Source: Tistrella mobilis
GTDB lineage: Bacteria; Pseudomonadota; Alphaproteobacteria; Tistrellales; Tistrellaceae
Length of the DNA: 64,000 nt
Direction of reading: 5' to 3'
NCBI RefSeq assembly: GCF_039634785.1
Contig: NZ_JBBIAB010000012.1
Span: 62,001-126,000, forward strand
A program made the position numbers and the translations under genes. This document shows, in pieces, positions 36,637 through 44,624 of this stretch. Every line of letters starts with the position of its first letter. The first letter of the stretch is position 1. The notes beneath the pieces were generated by a model. The model was not told the DNA's origin, made no database searches, and worked only from the letters and a program-made list of their open reading frames with translations.

Positions 36637-37199
36637 TCCGAATGCCCCTGCATCGAGAGATGGCCGGTTTCTTCTGATGTCGACATCAGGATCTCTTGTG
36701 CCTGACGACATGGTGATGCTGTCGGGCGGCAATCGCCGACGCTGATGGAAGAAGCCATCTCATGACCTCACGGTATTTCTTGGATGCCGTCGTTCTGGTC
36801 ATGCCCGACGACGGAGGTCGCGGCATGGCCGGCAGCTTGGGGATGTGGCAAGGCGGCAGGGCAGGTCCCCGATGGGGGGCTGATCCTGCCTGCGCATGCA
36901 GGTCCGTCATCGGTCCAGCACAAAGAGCCACCACGACCGCAGTCGTGATGGGGCTGGAACCGAACCGACGGTGCGCCCGTGATCGGGCTGTTTTGCTGCA
37001 TCGCGCCATGGCGCGGACTATCGCGGATGCGTGACCGCGCATGCAATCGACAGACTGTCGCGGCGGCATTCTGTCGCACAGGAGCGCGCATGCCGCCGGA
37101 CGGCGGATCCCGTTCGGGTTAATCTGGGGGCTGGAGTGATCGCCATATGCGGAAGCGGCCGGACGAAGCCGCCCCCCCGACCAAGGAGAGCTGCACCCG
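36637..37199. promoter_or_regulatory. Divergent region between ccoN and thioesterase
   Basis: 563 bp without a supported gene. Two sites stand out: a perfect 16-bp palindrome CTGATGTCGACATCAG at 36674-36689, 38 bp before ccoN, and GCGGCATTCTGTCGC at 37063-37077, which fits every fixed position of the RegR/RegA-type box GNGRCRTTNNGNCGC as I remember it. No FNR/FixK TTGAT-N4-ATCAA box was seen, which is unusual for a cbb3 promoter. Confidence 0.4.
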
Positions 37200-37730
37200 A
37201 TGACCACCGATGGCTTCGACCCCTGGGCTGCCCTGCCAGACGCCCCCCTGCCCGAGATCCAGGAAAAGCGTGTCCGCGCCGGCGTGGCGGCACAGGGCTT
37301 TACCGCGCATCTGGGCGCGGAACTCACGGCCCTCGGCAGCGGCCGCTGCCGCATCGAGATCGCCGCACGGCCCGAGCTGATGCAGAACCACGGCGTGTTC
37401 CATGGCGGGGTGATCGGCTATCTGATCGACAATGCCTGTGCCTGTGCCGCCGCCACGCTGGTGCCCCTGGGCCATGGGGTAATGACGGCGGATTTCGGCG
37501 TCTCGCTGCTGGCCGCCGCGGCCGGCGGCCGGCTGGTGGCGGATGCCCGGGTGGTGAAACCGGGCCGTCGGCTGACCGCCGTGGAAGCGCGCGTTCATGT
37601 GCTGACGGACGGTGGCGCGCCCAGACTGGTGGCGACCGGCCGGGCCAGTATTGCCGTCATCGAGGGCCGCGAGAGCGCCGCGGCGGCGGCGACCCACAAT
37701 GTGTCTCAGGAACGCCCTCAGGGCGGATGA
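37200..37730 (+). CDS. PaaI-type hotdog thioesterase
   Basis: 176 aa. Hotdog fold with the PaaI-family signature MQNHGVFHGGVIGYLIDNACACAA, carrying the HGGxxxxLxD motif that places the catalytic Asp. Likely hydrolyses an acyl- or aryl-CoA; substrate unknown. AAGGAGAG ribosome site nine bases before ATG 37200. No adjacent CoA ligase to hint at the pathway. Confidence 0.85.
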   Translation: MTTDGFDPWAALPDAPLPEIQEKRVRAGVAAQGFTAHLGAELTALGSGRCRIEIAARPELMQNHGVFHGGVIGYLIDNACACAAATLVPLGHGVMTADFGVSLLAAAAGGRLVADARVVKPGRRLTAVEARVHVLTDGGAPRLVATGRASIAVIEGRESAAAAATHNVSQERPQGG

Positions 37731-37751
37731 GGGGTATCGGTGACGAAAAAT

Positions 37752-37781
37752 GGCGGGCACCCGTCCGAGACGGGGCCCGCC
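37752..37781 (-). terminator. Hairpin terminator reading on the minus strand
   Basis: GGCGGGC-A-CCCGTC and GACGGGGCCCGCC pair over 13 bases with one bulged A and a CGA loop. The T-run (ATTTTTCG) lies on the minus-strand exit side, so it best terminates leftward transcription from 37782-38200; on the plus strand it may only protect the thioesterase mRNA end. Confidence 0.6.
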
Positions 37782-38279
37782 CAAGTCAAGCCGGTTACCC
37801 AGTCGACGGACAAGGCGTGTCGTCATCCCTCCCTGCCGTCCCGACCGAGGATGCGGTTTCGGTACCGGAGCGTCAAGTAAGGGATTGGGGAAAAGCTTAG
37901 AAAATTTACTAATGGTTGTATGAAACGATTGTCTGACAGGGCATGTATGCTGTCGCTGCATATGAAAGTAGTACAACCTTATTGTATGGATTCTGCCCTC
38001 GGGCCGATGGATATTCGGCATGCGATTGCACGGTAAGGCACATCGTCGGGCGCGATACTGGCCGTATCCTCAGGGGAAACTTCTCCCGATATGTCGCAAC
38101 CTGAGGGTATTCGGCGGTTAAATCATCACAAAAGCTTATTGATTCCGTGTTTTTTTGAATTTTTTCTGACGCTGCGAACGGCATAGGATCTCCCCGACCC
38201 CCGGCAGACGTCGCATCCCCCGGGGAAGCGGGGATGCAGATCAGGCCGTCCCCGGGACGCTCACAGGGAAGGCAGAGAG
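37782..38279. other. AT-rich non-coding island with nested hairpins
   Basis: About 320 bp (37860-38180) are clearly AT-richer than the surroundings. Inverted repeats: GGTTGTA (37914-37920)/TACAACC (37972-37978) enclosing GACA-GG-GCAT/ATGC-TGTC; CCTCAGG (38068-38074)/CCTGAGG (38100-38106), extendable with a G-U pair; and GCATCCCC/GGGGATGC (38213-38237) in the tctC leader. The one long frame (37909-38184 minus, 91 aa) has no recognisable protein features. It may hold a small RNA or complex tctC promoter. Confidence 0.4.
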
Positions 38280-39239
38280 ATGAAGAAATTCCTGGCGACC
38301 GCCGTTCTGGGCGGCGTGCTGGCCCTCGGTCTCGGCGGTGCCGCCAAGGCGGAGTTCCCCGAGAAGAACGTGCGGATCATCGTGCCGTTCTCGCCCGGCG
38401 GCGCCGTCGACTTCACCAGCCGTCTGATCGCCGAGGTCGGCTCGGACTATCTGGGCGGCCAGAAGATCATCGTCGAGAACATGCCCGGCGGCGGCGCCGT
38501 GGTCGGCCAGAGCTATGTGTCCCGGGCCAAGCCCGACGGCTACACCGTGCTCGCCTATACCTCGTCGGTGATCAATAACCCGATCGTCAAGAAGACCCCC
38601 TACACCTACAAGTCGTTCCAGACGCTGGCGATGTACTGCCTGGATCCCGAGGTGGTGATCGCGCCGTCGAACTCGGCTTTCGCGAATGTGGCCGATCTGG
38701 TGAAGGCGTCGAAGTCGGGTGCGGTCAGTATCGCGACCCCGGGCCATTCCACCTCGCATCACATCGCAGCCCTGGTGCTCGCGAAGGAAGCCGGCGCGCA
38801 GTTCAACTACATCCACAACGAGAGCGCCGCCATGCAGTTCCAGCAGGTGATGGGCGGTCATGTGGATGCCGCCTTCGTCTCGATGGGCGAGGCGCTGAGC
38901 AATGCCAAGGACGGCCGGATCAAGATCCTGGGCGTGATGTCCGAAGAGCGCGTGCCCGCCATGCCCGACGTGCCGACGCTGGCCGAGGTCGGCCTGCCGG
39001 CGCTGGATCACATGGCGACCTTCCGCGGCCTGGCCGTGCCGGCCGAGACCCCGCGCGAGGTGGTCGACAAGCTGGCGGCCGCCCTTGAGAAGGTGGTCGC
39101 CGATCCCCGCTTCGTCGAGGGCATGAACAAGGGCGGCTACCCGATCGCCTATCGTGGCCCGGATGCCTTCTCGACCTATGTCGACAAGGTCGCCGTGGTG
39201 ATGGAGGAAATCCTCCCCACGCTGAAGAAGCCGGAATAA
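38280..39239 (+). CDS. tctC: Tripartite tricarboxylate transporter binding protein TctC (Bug family)
   Basis: 319 aa. Signal peptide MKKFLATAVLGG to AAKA, then a Bug-type binding protein: VRIIVPFSPGGAVDFTSRLIAE, IVENMPGGGAVVGQSYVSRAKPDGYT, GHVDAAFVSMGEAL and VPTLAEVGLPAL. It captures a carboxylate in the periplasm for TctAB. AGGGAAGGCAGAGAG precedes the ATG. Ligand unknown. Confidence 0.93.
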   Translation: MKKFLATAVLGGVLALGLGGAAKAEFPEKNVRIIVPFSPGGAVDFTSRLIAEVGSDYLGGQKIIVENMPGGGAVVGQSYVSRAKPDGYTVLAYTSSVINNPIVKKTPYTYKSFQTLAMYCLDPEVVIAPSNSAFANVADLVKASKSGAVSIATPGHSTSHHIAALVLAKEAGAQFNYIHNESAAMQFQQVMGGHVDAAFVSMGEALSNAKDGRIKILGVMSEERVPAMPDVPTLAEVGLPALDHMATFRGLAVPAETPREVVDKLAAALEKVVADPRFVEGMNKGGYPIAYRGPDAFSTYVDKVAVVMEEILPTLKKPE

Positions 39240-39422
39240 TCTCCGGCCCGGACGGTGTGACCGGCGGCGCCACCTCCCCCCAGGGGATCTCCGAGGCCCC
39301 TCCCTTCGCGGAGATCCCCGTCCCCCGCGGCCCGCCGGTCGCACCACCGTCTTCCGTCTTTCCGGCGATCGCCGCCCCCGGCGATCCCATGCGCGCCCCG
39401 ATTTCAGCAGGGATACGGCGTC

Positions 39423-39857
39423 ATGCCACGAGCATCGGGCGGCAGGCTGCCCGAGATCTGCCTCGGTGCCGCTTCGCTGGCACTTGCGGCCTTCGTCTTT
39501 TTCGAGACCGCCGGCTACGATTCGATCGCAGCGCTGGCGCCCGAACTCTTCGCCGGCATCCTTGCGGTCTGCGGGCTGCTGCTCTTCGTGCCGCAGGCCG
39601 GCCGCAAGGCCTCGGACTTCGTGCTCCGCCAGCAGATCCTGCCGGCCGCCATCGCCCTCGGCATCGGGCTGGTGATCCTGGCGGTCGAGCCTGCGGGCTT
39701 CGAGCTTCCGGCCTTCATCCTGTTCATCGTGATCGCGCGGCTGCTGGGCGACCCGCTGTCGATCCGTCTGGTGGTGACCGCGATCGTCTTCACCGCGGCG
39801 ATCCGTCTGGTCTTCGGCGTGCTGCTTGGCGTGCCGCTGCCCTCGATCACCGGCTGA
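39423..39857 (+). CDS. tctB: Tripartite tricarboxylate transporter small permease TctB
   Basis: 144 aa with four hydrophobic helices, matching TctB in length and in the SIRLVVTAIVFTAAIRLVFGVLLGVPLP ending split across helix 4. Lies between tctC (183 bp gap) and tctA (18 bp). Confidence 0.88.
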   Translation: MPRASGGRLPEICLGAASLALAAFVFFETAGYDSIAALAPELFAGILAVCGLLLFVPQAGRKASDFVLRQQILPAAIALGIGLVILAVEPAGFELPAFILFIVIARLLGDPLSIRLVVTAIVFTAAIRLVFGVLLGVPLPSITG

Positions 39858-39875
39858 CCCGGGAGGCCCCTGCAC

Positions 39876-41393
39876 ATGATCGATCAGATCCTTCCGGCCC
39901 TGCTGCATCTGGCAGAGCCCGCGGTCTTCGGCTTCCTGGTCTTCGGCGTGATCATCGGCCTGGTGGTGGGTGCCATGCCGGGGCTGAACGACAGCATCAC
40001 GCTGGCCGTGCTGGTGCCGATCACCTTTGCCATGCCGGGCGACCTCGCCTTTCCGCTGCTGGTCGGCATCTACTGCTCGGCCTGTTTCGGCGGGTCCTTT
40101 CCGGCCATCCTGCTCAAGATCCCCGGCACCGCGTCATCGGTGGTGACGGCGATCGACGGCAATGCCATGGCCCGCAAAGGGCAGGGCGGTCTGGCGCTGG
40201 GCATCGCCACCTACAGCTCGGTCTTCGGCGGCATCACCAGCGCGCTGGTCCTGCTGCTGTGTGCGCCTTTCCTTGCCGAACAGGCGCTGCGCTTCGGTCC
40301 GCCGGAATATTTCGCGCTGGCGCTGCTCGGTCTGTCGACCGTCATCGGCATGGCGACCGGCAATGCGGTGCGCAGCACCATCGCCTGCGTGCTCGGCCTG
40401 CTGATCGCCACGATCGGCTTCAGCCCGCAGAGCGGCTATCCGCGCTTCACCTTCGACGAGCCCTGGCTGTATGACGGCCTGCCGCTGGTGCCGATGCTGA
40501 TCGGCCTGTTCGGCATCGCCAGCCTGCTCGACATGGCAGAGGAAGCCTGGGTTCGCCGCCGCAACCCGGCCTCGGCCAAGGCGGCCGAGGTTGCGACCGC
40601 CGGTGTCCGCTTCCGCGACCTGCTGCTGCCGGCCTCGATGATCCGCCGCCTGCTGCCGACCTGGGTTCAGGCCTCGGCGATCGGCAATGTGATCGGCATC
40701 CTGCCCGGCGCCGGCATGCTGATGGCGATCTATATGGCCTATGGGCGTGTCGCCCGCCGCTTCGGCGCCCAGGCCGGCACCGGCCTGCCGGAAGGCGTTG
40801 CGGCGCCGGAGGCCGCCAACAACTCGGTGGTCGCAAGCTCGATGGTGCCGCTGCTCTCGCTCGGCATCCCCGGCAACTCCACCTCGGCGCTGTTCCTGGG
40901 CGCGCTGCTGATCCAGGGTCTGCGCCCCGGCCCGTCGCTGTTCACCGACAGCCCCGACATCGCCTATCTGATCGTCGTGGCCTTCGTCATCGCCAACATC
41001 CTGATGTTCCCGCTGGGCCTGGTCATGGCCCGGGCCATTCCGGGGCTGGTCGCCCGCATTCCGCAGGGCATGCTGGGGGCGGCGGTGGCGCTGCTCTGCA
41101 TCGCCGGTGCCTATTCGGTCGCGAACAGCACCTTCGGCGTGGTCGTGGCGCTGGGCTTCGGCATCTTCGGCTACCTGATGAACAAGCTCCATGTGCCGCT
41201 GTCGCCGCTGATCCTGGGCGTGGTGCTGGAGCCGGTCATCGAACGCTCGCTCTATCAGAGCCTGTCGCTGTCGGGCAATTCGCCCTGGATCTTCTTCGAG
41301 CGGCCGATTTCGGGCGTGCTGATGGTGGCGGCGATCGCCTTCGTGGCATGGCCGCTGATCGGCGGCCGCATCACGCGGCGCCGCAAGGCCTGA
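39876..41393 (+). CDS. tctA: Tripartite tricarboxylate transporter large permease TctA
   Basis: 505 aa, about 11-12 membrane helices. The two family repeats are visible: VVGAMPGLNDSITLAVLVPITF with IYCSACFGGSFPAILLKIPGTA, and later GVAAPEAANNSVVASSMVPLLSLGIPGNSTSALFLGALL. Forms the ion-coupled channel. Confidence 0.95.
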   Translation: MIDQILPALLHLAEPAVFGFLVFGVIIGLVVGAMPGLNDSITLAVLVPITFAMPGDLAFPLLVGIYCSACFGGSFPAILLKIPGTASSVVTAIDGNAMARKGQGGLALGIATYSSVFGGITSALVLLLCAPFLAEQALRFGPPEYFALALLGLSTVIGMATGNAVRSTIACVLGLLIATIGFSPQSGYPRFTFDEPWLYDGLPLVPMLIGLFGIASLLDMAEEAWVRRRNPASAKAAEVATAGVRFRDLLLPASMIRRLLPTWVQASAIGNVIGILPGAGMLMAIYMAYGRVARRFGAQAGTGLPEGVAAPEAANNSVVASSMVPLLSLGIPGNSTSALFLGALLIQGLRPGPSLFTDSPDIAYLIVVAFVIANILMFPLGLVMARAIPGLVARIPQGMLGAAVALLCIAGAYSVANSTFGVVVALGFGIFGYLMNKLHVPLSPLILGVVLEPVIERSLYQSLSLSGNSPWIFFERPISGVLMVAAIAFVAWPLIGGRITRRRKA

Positions 41394-41407
41394 GGTCCTG
41401 CCGGGCC

Positions 41408-42253
41408 TCAGCCGCGGGCGGCCATCAGCCGGAACAGGTTCTTGGCCGCTTCTGAAACCGCATCGTCGCGCTGATACAGGTAGTAGCGGATGCCGCCGAG
41501 CGGCGGCAGCCCGTCGGCCTCTCCCACCACCCGCAGTTCGGGCGTCAGCGCTTCGATGCTGCGGGCGGTGATGCCGAGGCCGGCTGCAACCGCCGCACGG
41601 ATGCCGGCAAGCCCCGGCGCGGTATAGCGCTCGTGCCAGGTCCGGCCGCTCCGCTCCAGCGCCGCCAGCGCGATCTTGCGGAAGATGCTGGGCTCGTCGG
41701 CCAGCACCAGCGGCAGGGGGCGGTTCGGATCGACCCGGAAATCATTGGCCGCGATCCACACGACCGGAGAGGTGCGGAGCAGAAAATGGCGCCGGCTTTC
41801 GTCGAAGCGGGTGGAGATGGTGAGGTCGATGGCGCCCTTCTTCAGCAGCTCCATCAGGTCGGGGCTGCGGCCGACATGGATCACCAGCGACAGGGCCGGG
41901 TTCGCCCGGGCGAAGCGGCGCAGCATCTCGGGCAGCACCGTGTCGGCGATGTCGGCGGGCGATCCCAGACGCACCGGGCCGCCGGTGGTCACCGCATGCA
42001 GCGCCGCCAGGGTCTCTTCCTGAAGCGCCAGCATGCGCCGGGCATAGTCGACCAGCTTGCGGCCCGAGGGGGTCAGTTCCTTGGTGCGGCCGCTGCGTTC
42101 GAACAGGGCCAGGCCAAGCTGATCCTCCAGCCGGCGCATCTGCTGGCTGACGGCGGCCTGGGTGCGGTGCACGGTTTCGCCGGCGCGGGCGAAGGTCTCC
42201 TGATCGGCGATCGCGACCAGGGTGCGAAGGGCGGCGAGGTCGAAGTTAATCAT
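41408..42253 (-). CDS. LysR-family transcriptional regulator
   Basis: 281 aa. N-terminal winged helix-turn-helix (about 5-62: FARAGETVHRTQAAVSQQMRRLEDQ, LFERSGRTKELTPSG) and a type 2 periplasmic-like co-inducer domain. It is convergent with tctA and divergent from the dioxygenase-rhodanese gene, so the latter is its most likely target. A LysR-like dyad ATAAC-TC-GTTAT sits at 42279-42290. Confidence 0.93.
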   Translation of the reverse strand: MINFDLAALRTLVAIADQETFARAGETVHRTQAAVSQQMRRLEDQLGLALFERSGRTKELTPSGRKLVDYARRMLALQEETLAALHAVTTGGPVRLGSPADIADTVLPEMLRRFARANPALSLVIHVGRSPDLMELLKKGAIDLTISTRFDESRRHFLLRTSPVVWIAANDFRVDPNRPLPLVLADEPSIFRKIALAALERSGRTWHERYTAPGLAGIRAAVAAGLGITARSIEALTPELRVVGEADGLPPLGGIRYYLYQRDDAVSEAAKNLFRLMAARG

Positions 42254-42278
42254 AAGCGTTCCTGATGGGAATCGCGGG

Positions 42279-42290
42279 ATAACTCGTTAT
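42279..42290. promoter_or_regulatory. Candidate LysR operator
   Basis: Perfect inverted repeat ATAAC-TC-GTTAT in the 127-bp divergent gap, 26 bp from the LysR start and 91 bp before the dioxygenase-rhodanese gene. It fits the T-N11-A style of LysR sites. Confidence 0.45.
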
Positions 42291-42380
42291 TTTCGGAATG
42301 AGTTTAGCGCTAGCCTGCAGAGATGCAACGCACTGCCTGTCGGGCAGGGCGCTGAACGGGAAGGAAGAAGGAATACGCGG

Positions 42381-44624
42381 ATGATCGATCGTCGCCGGAT
42401 TCTCGCCGACGGGATGGTGGCCGAAGCGCGCCAGATCCTGGCCGCCGAAGGTCTGACCCGGGCAGCTCTCGCCCAGGTGCTGGACCGCCTGAAGACCCTG
42501 GCGGCCCGTGCCGAACTCTGGTCCGAGGCGGATTTCCCGCCGCCGGAAGAGGGTGAGCGCCAGGCCCGCTACATGATCCGCGAGGACAGCGATCACGGTT
42601 TCGCGCTCTATCTGAACGTGATGCGCCCGGGCAAGCTGATCCCGCCGCACGACCACACCACCTGGGCCTGCGTGGCCGCGGTGGATGGGGTTGAGGTCAA
42701 CCGCCTTTACCAGCGCACCGATGACGGCACCGTGCCGGGCCGCGCGACCCTGGTCGAGGCCGGGCGGATCGAGGTCGGCCCCGGGCGGGGCGTGGCGCTT
42801 CTGCCCGACGACATCCATTCGGTGGTGATCGAGGGCGAGCAGATCATCCGCCATCTGCATTTCTACGGCCGCGCGCTGGAGACCCTGTCGGGCCGTACCA
42901 CCTTCGATCTGGCCGCCGGCACCTGCAAGACCATGGGGCTCGGCGTGCCGACCCGGTCGATCCCGGTGCCGCCGGCGCCGGTCGACGACACCCCGGCCGA
43001 GGGCGTGATCACCGCCGCCCATCTGAAGGCGGCGCTTCACGACGGCGGCGAGATCGCGCTGCTCGACGTGCGCGAGCATGGCCAGTACGGCTGGTCGCAT
43101 CTGTTCTATGCCGTGCCGCTGCCCTATAGCCGGCTGGAGCTGGACATCGAGCGGCTGGTGCCGAACAAGGCCGCCCGGGTCGTGGTCTATGACGACGGCC
43201 TGTCGACCGTTGCGGCCCGTGCCGCCGCCCGCGCCCGGGCGATCGGCTATCGCAACGTTCTGGTGCTGGATGGCGGCGTCGCCGCCTGGGCCGCGGCCGG
43301 CTACGAGCTGTTCGCCGGCGTCAACGTGGTCAGCAAGACCTTCGGCGAGGTGGTGGAGCACGAGCTCGACACCCCCTCGATCTCTGCCGAAGAGCTGCAG
43401 GCGGCGCTGGCGCGCGGCGAGGATCTGGTGGTGGTCGACGGCCGTCCGGTCGATGAATACCGCAAGATGAACATCCCGGGCGCGATCTGCTGCCCGAACG
43501 GCGAGCTGGTGCACCGCATCCGCAGCATCGCGCCCGACCCGAAGACCCGGATCGTGGTCAACTGCGCCGGCCGGACCCGCAGCATCATCGGCGCCCAGAC
43601 GCTGCGTGATGTCGGCGTGCCCAACCCGGTGGTGGCGCTGCGCAACGGCACCCAGGGCTGGCGCCTGGCCGGTTTCGATCTGGAGCATGGCAGCGACCGG
43701 CTCTATCCCGAAGCCGTCGACGGCAATGACGAGGCCGCGGACTGGCTGGTGGGCTTCGCCGCGGTCAACGGCATCACCTTCATCTCGCCCGAGGTTGCCG
43801 GCGCCTGGCTGCGCGATGCCAGCCGCACCACCTATCTTCTCGACGTCCGCACGCCCGAGGAATACGAGCTGCATCATGCGCCCGGCGCCCTGCATGCCCC
43901 GGGCGGCCAGCTGATCCAGGCCTCGGACCAGTGGCTGGGCGTGCGCAATGCCCGCGTCGTGCTGACCTGCGACACCGGCATCCGCTCGGCGGTCGTGGCC
44001 AACTGGCTGAAGCGCATGGGCTGGGACGTGGCGGTGCTGGAAGGCGGCCGGTCGGGCTGGGGCCGGATCGGTGCCTCGGGCCTTGGCCATGAAGAGGCGG
44101 CGGGCCGTCTGCCGGCGCTGGTGGTGCTGCGCCCGGCCGAGATTGCGGCCATGCAGGCCGATGGCGGCGCACCGGTGGCGCTGATCGATCTCCGCCCGGG
44201 CATGGCCTTCCGTAAGGGCCATGTCGAGGGGGCCCGCTGGGCGATCCGTCCGCGGCTGGCAGCGGCGGTGGCCGATCTGGCCGCCGATGCCCGCATCGTG
44301 CTGATCGCGGCCGATCCGCGCATCGCGCGCTGCGCCGCCATCGATCTTGCCGGGCTTGGCCGCAAGGTCGCGGGCCTGGCGACCGCCGATGCCGCCGGCT
44401 GGACGGCGGCGGGTTTCGACATGGTGGCGACCCCGGACGAGCCGTCGGAGGCCGATTGCATCGACTTCCTGTTCTTCGTCCATGATCGCCATGATGGCAA
44501 TCTGGAGGCCGCCCGCCGCTATCTGGCCTGGGAAACCGGGCTGCTGGCCAAGCTGGACGACCGCGAGCGGGCCGGTTTCGCCATCATCGGCGCCGGCCAT
44601 GACGTCAAGGAAGGGAATGCGTGA
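42381..44624 (+). CDS. Cysteine/thiol dioxygenase fused to four rhodanese domains
   Basis: 747 aa. Residues 1-190 are a cysteine-dioxygenase-type cupin with three-His iron ligands His90, His92, His146 and HFYG near Tyr162. Then rhodanese domains at about 207-312, 333-435, 466-562 and 583-682. The second has active Cys395 in NCAGRTRS and the third Cys530 in TCDTGIRS; the first (VYDDGLS) and fourth (AADPRIA) lack the Cys. A conserved-looking tail FVHDRHDGNLEAARRYLAWE follows. ATG 42381 has AAGGAAGAAGG upstream. In other bacteria the dioxygenase and multi-rhodanese are usually separate neighbours beside cystathionine beta-lyase; the single-chain form is unusual. Abuts metC with no gap. Confidence 0.92.
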   Translation: MIDRRRILADGMVAEARQILAAEGLTRAALAQVLDRLKTLAARAELWSEADFPPPEEGERQARYMIREDSDHGFALYLNVMRPGKLIPPHDHTTWACVAAVDGVEVNRLYQRTDDGTVPGRATLVEAGRIEVGPGRGVALLPDDIHSVVIEGEQIIRHLHFYGRALETLSGRTTFDLAAGTCKTMGLGVPTRSIPVPPAPVDDTPAEGVITAAHLKAALHDGGEIALLDVREHGQYGWSHLFYAVPLPYSRLELDIERLVPNKAARVVVYDDGLSTVAARAAARARAIGYRNVLVLDGGVAAWAAAGYELFAGVNVVSKTFGEVVEHELDTPSISAEELQAALARGEDLVVVDGRPVDEYRKMNIPGAICCPNGELVHRIRSIAPDPKTRIVVNCAGRTRSIIGAQTLRDVGVPNPVVALRNGTQGWRLAGFDLEHGSDRLYPEAVDGNDEAADWLVGFAAVNGITFISPEVAGAWLRDASRTTYLLDVRTPEEYELHHAPGALHAPGGQLIQASDQWLGVRNARVVLTCDTGIRSAVVANWLKRMGWDVAVLEGGRSGWGRIGASGLGHEEAAGRLPALVVLRPAEIAAMQADGGAPVALIDLRPGMAFRKGHVEGARWAIRPRLAAAVADLAADARIVLIAADPRIARCAAIDLAGLGRKVAGLATADAAGWTAAGFDMVATPDEPSEADCIDFLFFVHDRHDGNLEAARRYLAWETGLLAKLDDRERAGFAIIGAGHDVKEGNA

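Noticed and set aside
36674-36689. FNR/FixK box for ccoN
   Set aside because: The palindrome has a six-base centre between GAT and ATC rather than the four-base spacer of TTGAT-N4-ATCAA.
36762-37034. 90-aa plus-strand frame upstream of the thioesterase
   Set aside because: Starts plausibly but degenerates into Arg/Gly/Pro-rich sequence with no ribosome site.
37909-38184. 91-aa minus-strand frame in the AT-rich island
   Set aside because: No ribosome site or family pattern; the inverted repeats fall inside it, so a non-coding role is more likely.
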